DNA of 64,000 nt from Heligmosomoides polygyrus polygyrus (taxonomy: Eukaryota; Nematoda; Chromadorea; Rhabditida; Heligmosomidae). The DNA lies in assembly GCA_947396885.1 (NCBI GenBank), contig OX377202.1, forward strand, positions 81,440,643 to 81,504,642, read 5' to 3'. The first letter of the stretch is position 1. Every line of letters starts with the position of its first letter. Shown in pieces: positions 54,559-64,000 of the stretch. A program made the position numbers and the translations under genes. The notes beneath the pieces were generated by a model, which saw only the letters and a list, made by a program, of their open reading frames with translations, was not told the DNA's origin and did no database searches.

Positions 54559-57500
54559 TTGCTCTGCACCTGGTCCTTCTTGCGTGCCGACATCGATAAT
54601 GACTTTGACTTCTCTGGTCTCGCTCACAATGTCGTAGGACAAAACTCTTCAACTGGAGAAAAAGATATTCTCTCGTTAAATCTCAAGTGCCCACTGATGA
54701 GGACGTTGCAAGCAGGCCTATCAACGAAAATATGTTGGCCGTGCTGACGTGTAATAAGGACCCGGTGATAGTCCTGGGCGGTCCTGTATCAAAACTGCCA
54801 CAGGAACTTGCCGTTGCTGTTGAAGCAGATAAAAGATCGCGCAGTTTAGTAATTTCCGGACTGCGTTGACGGGCAGCTGACCTACCGCCGTCGGCTAAAC
54901 AGTGCGATGTTGAAGACAAAGTAGTTAAGATCATGGATGTGTTGGGTTTGTTGTGTCCCCGTTGAAAGTGTACAGAATGGTTTGACCTGATAATACAGGG
55001 GTCCAAGGCTGGTGAAGTTGGTTCTGCCTTCACGGACACACTGGATAACGGCACACTCCAACTCTCACCGTTTGCGTTCTACTGAATTCTCAAACGTCTT
55101 CATTCGGAAGAGCTTGAGTGCGAAAGAACGTAAGTGAGAGTACGCCTTACGGCAAGAGTGTAGGAAACGTAATACGCAACCTAATGCCAGGTTGTGGGTT
55201 GTGTAGATGGCTCGTCTCGAGGACCTGCCAAAGACTGGGAGTGCGGGAAACACGAGGCTCGCCACGGCATCTCCCGGGGTGTGAGATGTTTTTTATTCAA
55301 TGCACGAAGCCTGGGCAAAAAGCTTCATCATTTACATCACTTTTTGAGTAGTCATAATCCTGGCTTAGTGTTCATAACAGAGACCTGGTTGACTTCAAAA
55401 ACTATAAACTCGGAGATTGTAGCGCACTATCCATACAGAGTTTTTAGAATTGATCGTCCTGGAAGCAGGGGCGGAGAAGAGTGCTGCCTCTCCAAATGTA
55501 CTTTACATTCAACGAAGTGGTTCTACCCTCCCACCACAATTCAGATGTTCTCTGTCTCGAGTGTTTCGACACTTCGCTACATTGGAAATTTTGAGTTGTC
55601 CTAGTTTATCGGCCACCTAACTCGAATGTAAACGACGACATGAATTTGGTAGATATACTAGTCGACTTGTGTGTCTCCAAAGAACATTTTATTCTGGTTG
55701 GAGATTTTAACTAAACTTTAACGATTTTTTGACTGGGTTAATTTCAAATCCAATACTCCCGCTTCTCGCAGACTTGTCGACTTTTTCAAAGCTTATGCGT
55801 TTACCCAACACGTTCTGAATCCCACCTGTGGAAAACCTATCCTGGATATCATTCTAACAGCATCTATTTTTGTGGAAAATGCCAATGTGTGCCCGCCCTT
55901 TGCATCTTCGGATCACAGCTCAATTTCCTTTGATATTGACATCTCCTTTGAACGCCCCTGAAATATACCTTTACAAAACTTCACCAAAGCTGACTACAAG
56001 GCATTATCTAAACGGCTTCTGACTGTCAACTGGTAGGATTTGTTTTATGGGTACACAGATGTTGATGCCCTCTACCGAATGTTCTGTAGGATTGTACACA
56101 ATTACCTAGCTCAATACGTTCCGGTGCAGGATTCAGAAAAGTCGTGCCAGATACCTAACACACATTCGAAACCTAGCAGCTCAGAAGACTTGTCTGTTTA
56201 ATCAACGTGTAAAACTCCAAGGTTCCTTTTTTCCTAGCCCATGCTACAGAGCAATATGTTGTAAACTGGATTGGCATCTTCGAAAGTTTCTCGCATATCA
56301 ACAAAAGAGAGCCAGTCTCCGCCGCAACAGTAAAAGCTTTTCACATTGAAGAGGAGTAAGCTAACGTAGATCTCAAGTGGATAGGTACTTATGAAGCAGA
56401 GGGCCCGTGGTGCCGTGGGGTTGCATGTTAACATATTAACGCGGCAACCCCACGGCACCCGGAGACCGGTGCTACATTAGTACGGCCCGTGGTGCCGTGG
56501 GGTTGCCGCGTTAACATGATTGCCGGCTACGCCACCGTACATAGGAAGATCATAGGCTACACAGGAAGATCCACCGCTACAAGTACCGTGGATCTTCCTG
56601 TGCTTGAGAACGAGAATGACATTCAGTATGCTGATGAAAAACAAAAGGCTGTAGCGCTAGCTAGGTATTTTTGCACTGTATTTACATTCCGTTCTGATTC
56701 AAATTTAGCTGATGTTACTTTGCGATCTACCGGTAGTGATCTGTGTACCGATATGGTAGTGGAACAAAGAAGGGTTTTGAAGATTTTGAGGACTCTTAAG
56801 CCTTCCATGTCTGTTCCGTATGACGGTATCCCACAGATAGTATTCAAAAGGTGTGCTCAAGTGCTATATAAGCGCTTGGCGATGATTTTGAACATCTCGA
56901 TAGTGTGCAGTGAAATTCCCTATATGTGGAAAGAATCTATGGTTACCGCTATTCCGAAGCTTAATGCTTCTCCTCACTTACTATCGTCCTACCCACCAAT
57001 TAGCATTACGCCTACTCCTATGAAAGTCCTAGAGAGGCTTATTCGAGACGAAATTTCCTCTAGGCTGCTCAAGCATCAACTTATTCCTTGCGAACAACAC
57101 GATTTTTAACGGGGCGTCGACCATCACCCAGTTGGTAGACTGCAATTTTGACTGGAGAATGGCTATAAATGAAGCTAGCAGTGTTGACGTCATTTATTTC
57201 GACTTATCGAAGGCCTAGAAAGTCAACCACGATAAGTTGTTGTTTAAGATGGAGAAGCTGGGGATATAGAATTCTCTTTTGAGTTAGATCCGTTTACATT
57301 TAACGTTACGTTAAAGTTGGATACTCCTTTTCTAAACGTCTTCCGTGCCTAAGTGGAGTTCCTCAGGAAGGTGTCCTTTCGGCTCATCTCTTTATTCTAT
57401 ACACCATTGACATTCCTACATGTTTAGCTACGTATGCGAACGATAAAGTTCAGATTTATGCCGATGATATAAAGGTTATGGTATATACAATAAAAACACC

Positions 57501-58390
57501 AAGGTTTTGGTGCATCAGGCCTTAGCACAATCCATTACTAATATGATGGACTGGGCTAAGACTGGGGACATTCCCTGAACCTCGATAAAACTGTTGTGCT
57601 GCACATTGGAAAACCGGATAATCCTATTATTACGGCTCTGAAAATTGTGAACGAGGTGCGGAATCTTGGAATCCTTATTAATGATGATCTTGATGCAAAA
57701 CTTCATATCAACCGGACAGTTCAAAAGGCGTTTGCGGCTGTCTTTATAATATTCCGAAACTTCGAAAGTACCGATCCTATTATATATTTGAAGCTCTACA
57801 AGGCGTATGTAGTTCCTGTTTTGGAGTACGAATCCCAGATTTGGAGTCCCCACACAAAGAAGATTCAGGCGAAAATTGAGAAAGTTCAACAAACCTTCAC
57901 GCGAATTTTACTTTATCGTTGCAATCCTGCTCCTAGTTACCCATCGTCTCTTCCAAGTTATTCTGATCGATTAAAACTTTTCAATCTCAAAATTTTTCTT
58001 TATCGACGAGCGTTCAGCAATGTAGCCTTTTGCTTCAAGTTGCTTAAAGGTGATATGAAACTGCGGCCGAGCAAATATTGGTGTTTTCGACCTTGCGTGG
58101 AAGTGCTTTCTCGCTGTTAGTTGAGAATCCTAGACTCAACAGGAATCAATTCACCAAGGTCTTCAACTCGCTGTTTTTTCGGGGAACTCTATGGCTGCAA
58201 AACTTTCCGATGCTCTTTTGGAAGCTCCGAACACATCTGTGTTCAGAACTAAATTGAAGAGTATCAATCTGCTCCAAGTTCTTGGTACTCCAGACTTCTG
58301 ATCGGAGCGAGTATGTGGCTGGTCGTTCTCTTTTCGCTGATGGGATAATGGTCACGCCTAGCGTTTTACAGTCCAGCTTCGGTTTCGCCA
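54559..58390 (+). pseudogene. CR1/jockey-like LINE, near full length, decayed
   Basis: ORF1 trace at 54690-55080, with KRSRSLVISGL. Endonuclease at about 55285-55920, with LFNARSLGKKL, LVFITETWLTS, EHFILVGDFN and SSDHSSISFD-like traces in broken frames. RT at 56600-57500, with PYDGIPQIVFKRC, then SSYPPISITPTPMKVLERL, a VPQEGVL trace and QIYADDIKVMVY, which holds the catalytic YADD box. The C-terminal part at 57596-58120 has KLYKAYVVPVLEYESQIWSP. Many stops make it inactive. A palindromic insertion interrupts it at 56400-56515. Confidence 0.88.
56400..56515. repeat. Palindromic repeat cluster inside the LINE
   Basis: GTGGTGCCGTGGGGTTGC occurs at about 56406 and 56488, with an inverted copy GCAACCCCACGGCACC at 56440-56456 between them. 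Direct and inverted copies of one 30-bp motif. Confidence 0.85.
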
Positions 58391-58399
58391 CTACGTTCG

Positions 58400-58920
58400 A
58401 CGGAGCTCACTGCACATATGCTTTTTTTTCTCGTTCCTGCAATTGTTTTTGTCTATTCTTGAGGAGTAGTAGAGTGGATAGAGTGGATATTGTCTCATAT
58501 TTACAATTTCGCACATTCTATTAGACTGTTCTCGATAAGAGTTTATCTGCCGATTTTTTTCTCTCTTCCTTTCGTGCATTGATAAAAAGAAGAGATATTG
58601 TGACTTGCTCTAAATGCTTCGAACTCCGATTGGGAGTAATAGCATTAGGCAACTTTTTGTGAGTTGTGGGTCAGCATATGCTCTTTCAGTATTCTTTATA
58701 ATCAAAGTTAGCCTGAGTTGCGCTGAGCTGTGATTGATGAGTTGCAAAGGGTTATTGTTTTAACCGAGCATCTTATTTGCAACGATTTCTCCGATCAGGA
58801 TGAATTTGTGTAAGCAGTTCATCTCTTTATGTGGGACACTCCTTCCTGCATGGCCTCGTCTTACTTTTTTTCACTTTTCTCTCTTTTTTTATGTCTCCAG
58901 GCCGCCACTGGGTGCGTACC
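58400..58920. other. No supported gene
   Basis: Short interval between the LINE 3' end and the cgtaaat element; nothing coding is supported. Confidence 0.4.
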
Positions 58921-58921
58921 A

Positions 58922-60557
58922 GGGGTATGCGTAAATAAAATTTGAAATTTTGTAAATCGTAAATCGTAATTACGAAAAAACCGTCGTAAATCTTGAACCG
59001 TAAATCGTAAATCGTAAGAGTCACATGAACTGCAGTGCAGTACAACTAAATTTCCTGAAGCTTTTTCTGCCAATGTTAATTAGATGTGATTCAATATTTA
59101 TTTAACTGTTGTGTTATTTTCAGCTTAAGCTGAACAGTTTTCTTAACTTTTTTTTCACGGCTTCCTGCTAGTAAAACACCTTCCAAACCAAAATAAACAC
59201 GTTTTTGGAAGGTCAAAAATGCAAATTCAAAAACTATACTTAAGTCTATGCATGGCATTCCAACAGAAAGCTTGCATTGTTTGAATATTCATTAAATTCC
59301 TAAGTTACTACCAATTTTTAGCTTGCGTATTAGTCTAGGAGTCAGCAGAAACAACAGCGAAAAATTCGCTGTCAATACTAAAAATTAAAGTCTTTTCACC
59401 GTTGGCCAATGCGCCGGTTTCCTGCTCAAGCCTGTACTTGTAAGATTTTGAAAACTTTATAATATTGCTCTACTATTTAATACTCCCTGTAATCGCTTTG
59501 GCTACCCTTCGGCAGCTCCGTCTCCTCTCCGAGAACCTGCAGCATCGTAAGCGGATTAGATAGGGTGAATGCGATAAACTCAATCACGCCGCCGGAAATG
59601 GAGATCAAAACTGTTTCATTCCAAGCATTCCCAAAAAAAGGTTGAGCTGTAAAAATCAGTTCAACCTTTTCTTGGAATGCTGCGCGCTCGATATTACTGC
59701 ACTTTTTATACCACTTTCCTCAACCCTATAAAGCCCAATGCGAACCGATAGAAGCATTGGCAGATGTCGCGAAGGTGGGTAGCATTGGTAGGTGAGAGCG
59801 CGCCAGCCAATAATAATCCTTTATCCTTTCCACGTGAGTGTAGCAACTTTCTAGACCCCGCTTCCAATTTCGAATGATGTTCGATCGTGAATTTGCGTCA
59901 ATTCTATTCGGTAGGGTTAACATGTATCCGTTACAAACAGAGTGACTCGACGTTGTTACCAAACAAGAGATGCAGCTAGAATACTCGTCACTATTTCTCT
60001 AAGAAACTGCTTCCAGTGTAAATGCAAACAAAACACAAATTATGGGCTGAAATGGAGCAACCTTCGGCAGTACGAATGCGATGTGCCTTGCTAGCTCTGG
60101 ACCGGAAGCGGAGGAGCTTAGCCTCCTCGGCCTCCTGACAGAAGCTTATTTTTGATATTGCATTGCACTTCTTTCTCCTCTTGAACTTGACCGTTTCTAA
60201 ACCGCAGCCCTTACAATGTTTGAGAAACAAAAAAGATAGCTATCGAAGAGAAAAGTCGGATTCGAGAAGCCTGTGAACAGGACGGTATTGTACAACACAG
60301 TAACGCATCAGATCATCAAAAATCAACTCTAAAGGAAAGTGGTAATGAGCTATAAGAGGGACCGTTAGTGTGGGCACATCTTTATAACCCAGTCCACATA
60401 AATTTGGCCGCCAGTTGGTTGTTGATCAAAAATCACATTTACGAAAATTCACGATTTACGACCCAAAATGTCGTAAATCGTAAATCGTAAAAAATTTGCC
60501 AGAAATCGCCGTAAATCGTAAAATCGTAAATCGTAAATCGTAATTAGGCACACCACC
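58922..60557. mobile_element. Element bordered by cgtaaat repeats, copy 2
   Basis: Left end GGGGTATGCGTAAATAAAAT with TAAATCGTAAATCG repeats (58955-59015); right end CGTAAATCGTAATTAGGCACACC (60533-60553) with up to eight TAAATCG units. Same end pattern as the element at 27264-30459. It is smaller (1.6 kb) and its interior differs. Confidence 0.55.
59477..59722 (-). CDS. Possible terminal exon, unrecognised
   Basis: Minus-strand open frame of about 80 codons with no ATG, ending at TAA (59477-59479). It contains SNIERAAFQEKVELIFTAQP, a hydrophobic stretch GGVIEFIAFTLSNPLTMLQV and an acidic tail ending SQSDYREY. The frame is clean and protein-like, and a TGA closes it upstream at about 59723. 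No upstream exon was identified. It lies inside the cgtaaat element, so it may be a captured host exon or an element gene. Confidence 0.4.
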
Positions 60558-60769
60558 AGTATAATGGGACTCTTAAGATACGGAGTCCGCCTGGTGGTGC
60601 GTGTCCTGGACAGGGTCAAGCTTGAGGTTCGGGAATCGAAGGGGGTCGTACTGTAGCCTCGAATGGAGGGGGGGGAGGGGTCGTACTCTCTCGGTTTTGG
60701 CAGAGGACTCTCTCCAAATTCAGGTTTCCAGACGATGTTTGCATCTATTAATAAGTTGTTTTTTCCAGG

Positions 60770-60829
60770 TGTGACTACGACAATGCGGAGATTTACAAGC
60801 ACTTGCGTTTCCTGGAGTTAAAAAAATAG
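60770..60829 (+). CDS. Possible short terminal exon
   Basis: TTTTTTCCAG ends at 60769, followed by an open frame CDYDNAEIYKHLRFLELKK and TAG. Acceptor quality and composition are good, but the piece is only about 20 codons. Confidence 0.25.
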   Translation, partial: CDYDNAEIYKHLRFLELKK

Positions 60830-60839
60830 GATTGAATAT

Positions 60840-63800
60840 CAAAAAAATTTTAATGCCGATTACTGTGCAGTGAAAAATAAAGATTTTCTGTCTGCAGATT
60901 TATAGTCAAAGAGAGATTTTCATTTTTTCAGATTTTCCCAGGACGTCATGGACACGGTAGTTTTCTGCCCGATGACCGACATATACTTCCAGAATTGCAC
61001 TCTATAGAATTTCAAGCGTTAATTACTGATGACGACCTAAGTGCTTTCCCTACAAGATTTTTGAAGCGCTCTTCGAGTCGATGACGGAATGGCAACCGAA
61101 GTACTGACTTGCTTGAAAAGTAATTTTTCTCCCGCAGGAAACAGCATCAGAAAATGAAATCGCACCCTATAAAATTTTAAGCCCGTTTGACACACAGTGA
61201 TAAAACTATGTTTCTCTGAAACGATATTCTATATGATCAGACGTCTCGATTTACCGAAAAGATATCGACACACTAATCACATGGAAGATGTTACTTTTGA
61301 ACCTGCCTTTTAAAGCATAGGAAACACATCTACTAGAACTTTATGAATTTTCCAGGAGCCCCAAAAAATCTCCGTGTTACGGCAGTATACATGCGGCTAC
61401 TGCGTTCTCTGACATGATCAATCGCAATTGAAATATGGATGGACTCCTCGCTGGAAAATTTTTTTCTGCCTTCTGAAGGACAGGACGACAGAGATTGGAA
61501 TTGTATCATATAAAATTTTAAGTCGTGCTCAACATACAATAAAAACTATGCTTCTCCGCTGCGACGAAGATATGGCGAAGATGGATCGCATACAAAATTC
61601 TCATTTTTCATGAAAATAGTATTTTTTAGCCGAAGCAGATCATCCATACGGATAAAATTTAGCCACAAGAACCTAGAAGTTTCGATCAATTCACTGTGAA
61701 AAAATTGTGATTTTCTGGATAGAACAGGTTGAATCGACCTCTGGTCGACTTTGCACCAACGTCATCGGAGCATAAAATTGAACGTTCACAAAAAGGTTCA
61801 TAACTCGGTAAGTTTTTCGAATTTTGAAAACTCTTTTAGCTTTTCATAAAGTAGACAAAACGCCCTCTCTCGCAGTTCAAAAATCTTTTCCAGAAAAGGA
61901 GTCGTCACGCGTGGCTGCTGATTCGATTTTTGAGCGAAAAAAATTGAAGTGGCTTCACCAAAATATTCATAACTTGACCAATTCTTCGAAGTTTCAAAAT
62001 CCCGCTAGCTTTTCAGAAACTACAGGAAGAGCCCTTTCTTGCTATGTGGGAATTAATGTCCAGAAATTCGGTCTTCATGCGCGGCAGGAGAGGTCCATTT
62101 TCGGCTCCATGTCGCGAAAATACGTACCGAAAATCGAACACCCCTCCCGCCCCGCATGAAGATCCCCTTCTTGGAAATCGTTTCTTACATGGTTAGAAAG
62201 CACATTTGCTCTATTTTTTGATGAGCGAACGGAATTTTCGATTTTCGAAAAAATAGCCGAGATATGATCAATTTTTGGAAGTCGTGAACTGAATCCTTCT
62301 CCGGCGTCATCGGAGTGATTTCACAAAAATATTCATAACTCTGTTATTTTTTAGAAATTCAAAAATTCCGCTAGCTTTTTAAAAAGTAAGTAAACAGCGC
62401 TTCTTGACGGTTACAAACTCGTTTAGCAAAAAAGGGATCTTCATCCGGGGCGGAGGGGGTTCGATTTCTGGTCGATTTTTGCCGAAAATCGACCAGAAAT
62501 AAAACCCCCCCCCCCGCCCCGCATGAAGATCCCTTTTTTGCTAAAAGTGTTTGTAACCGTAAAGAAGCGCTGTTTATCTACTTTTCAAATGGTTAGCGGA
62601 ATTTTTGAATTTCGAAAAATTAGTCGAGTTATGAATATTTTTGTGAGATCACTTCGATGACGACGGCGAAGAGTCGATCCGCGATTCAGTTCACGACTTG
62701 CAAAAATTGATCATATCTCGGCTATTTTTTTTCGAAAATCAAAAATCCCGCTTGCTCATCAAAAAATAGAGCAAATGTGCTCTCTAACCATGTAAGAAAC
62801 GATTTCCAAGAAAGGGATCTTCATGCGGGGAGGGGGGTTCGATTTTCGGTACGTATTTTCGCGACATGGAATCGAAATTGAACCCCCCTGCCGCGCATGA
62901 AGAAACCTTTATCGAAGATCGATTTTTACATGGTAAGAAAGCGCATTTTATCTAGTTTTATAAAAAAATAAAGGAATTTTGAAACTTCTAAAAACTTACC
63001 GAGTTATGAGCATTTTTGTGAGATCACTCCGATGACGTCGGTGAAGGGTCGATCCGAGATTCAGTTCACGACTTCCGAAAATTGATCATATCTCGGCTAT
63101 TTTTCCGAAAATCAAAAACCCCGCTTGCTCATTAAAAAATAGAGCAAACGTGCTTTCTAACCATGTAAGAACCGATTTCCAAGAAAGGGGTCTTCATGCG
63201 GGGCGGGGGGGGGGTTCGATTTCCGGTACGTATTTTCGCGACATGGAGCCGAAATTGAACCTCCCCTGCCGCGCATGAAGACTGAATTTTTGGACATTAA
63301 TTCTCACATAGCAAGAAAGGGCTCTTCCTGTAGTTTCTGAAAAGCTAGCGGAATTTTGAAACTTCGAAGAATTGGTCAAGTTATGAATATTTTTGTGAAG
63401 CCACTTCAATTTTTTTCGCTCAAAAATCGAACCAGCAGCCACGCGTGACGACTCCTTTTTTGGAAAAGATTTTTAAACTGTGAGAAAGAACGTTTTATCT
63501 TTTTCTTGACGGGCTAGAAGAATTTTCAAAATACGAAAAACTTACCGAGTTATGAACCTTTTTGTGAACGTTTAGTTTCATGCTCCGATGACGTTGGTGC
63601 AAAGTCGACCTGAGGTCGATTCATCCTGTTCGATCCAGAAAATCATGATTTTTTCACTGTGCATTGATCATTACTTGGAAGTTTTTGTGGCAAAATTTTA
63701 TTCGTATGGGTGGTCTGCTTCGGCTAAAAAATATTTTTTTTCATGAAAACGAGAATTTTGCTTACGACCCATCCTAATCATATCGTCATCGCAGTTCCGT

Positions 63801-64000
63801 CACCGCTGCGGAGAATCTTGTTTTTTTGCTGTATCATGTACAGAGCTGGAGTTTTTTTTAGCTCCATTTTCGTTTTTTATGACGTTTTCTTAGGATGGGA
63901 GAACATTATTTCCGAGAGAAGTCCATCGTCCATCCTTCCTTTTTCCGCTCCATAATCGATTCGAGGAACGCTTCAAAAAATTTATAAGGAAAGCACTTAA
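60840..64000. repeat. Multi-kilobase inverted repeat
   Basis: Arms face each other around about 62490 (GATTTTTGCCGAAAATCGAC). Matching pairs: CTAAGTGCTTTCCCTACAAG (61029) with the window end (63990); ATTTTTTAGCCGAAGCAG (61623) with 63710; GTCGTCACGCGTGGCTGCTG (61901) with 63430; ATCTTCATCCGGGGCGG (62439) with 62510. The right arm carries an extra block of about 360 bp (62790-63170). No convincing coding sequence. Confidence 0.88.

Noticed and set aside
61824..62159. 111-codon ORF and its mirrored partner at 63194-63442
   Set aside because: The two translate to nearly the same peptide because they are the two arms of the giant inverted repeat; no known domain and no sign of selection on frame.

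Overview
The window looks like a repeat-packed intergenic and intronic stretch of a nematode genome, most likely a strongylid or hookworm-like species (inference). The reasons are: short nematode-type introns with TTTCAG-like acceptors; a tau-tubulin/casein-kinase-1-like kinase of the kind greatly expanded in nematodes; RTE-type and CR1/jockey-type LINEs; mariner transposons, one of which resembles the hookworm/Hsmar group; Ty3/gypsy-type LTR elements; tRNA-derived SINEs; and very many foldback or palindromic repeats. One assembly gap of about 200 N lies at 41836-42035.

The only host gene I can build completely is a 10-exon kinase on the + strand, 20658-40651. It has 951 coding bases and 316 codons before the stop, every junction keeps frame, and all core kinase motifs are present. 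About 95% of its length is intron, and the introns hold a gypsy remnant, several MITEs, SINEs, an unclassified repeat element and a large antisense LTR element. Other host-like pieces are weaker: a possible terminal exon at 59477-59722 (minus) and several isolated exon-like ORFs.

Layout. 1-4.6 kb: two related 41-bp minisatellite arrays with partly inverted flanks, and a foldback MITE. 5.6-7.3 kb: a tandem duplication and a run of adjacent palindromic MITEs. 9.2-13.3 kb: a decayed CR1/jockey-like LINE split by a mariner, joined to an RTE LINE at 13.3-14.6 kb. 17.6-18.5 kb: a mariner remnant. 20.7-40.7 kb: the kinase gene with its TE-filled introns. 41.8-44.6 kb: gap and a long-TIR composite repeat. 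46.3-51.6 kb: a possible ORF, SINEs, a bandit-like mariner, and another mariner carrying a foldback element. 53.8-58.4 kb: two divergent CR1/jockey-like LINEs. 58.9-60.6 kb: a second copy of the cgtaaat-bordered element. 60.8-64 kb: a multi-kilobase inverted repeat running off the window.

The most notable object is the minus-strand LTR element at about 30.95-38.8 kb. Reading along its own strand it has reverse transcriptase, RNase H and integrase, then a small candidate intron, then a long frame-broken ORF with all main motifs of a UPF1-like superfamily 1 helicase, then a polypurine tract and an LTR-like end. A UPF1-type helicase in the env position of a gypsy-like element is, to my knowledge, not a standard gene content. 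It is the best candidate here for an undescribed system, although this copy is dead: it is frameshifted, interrupted by a mariner, and its 5' part is replaced by an inverted duplication.
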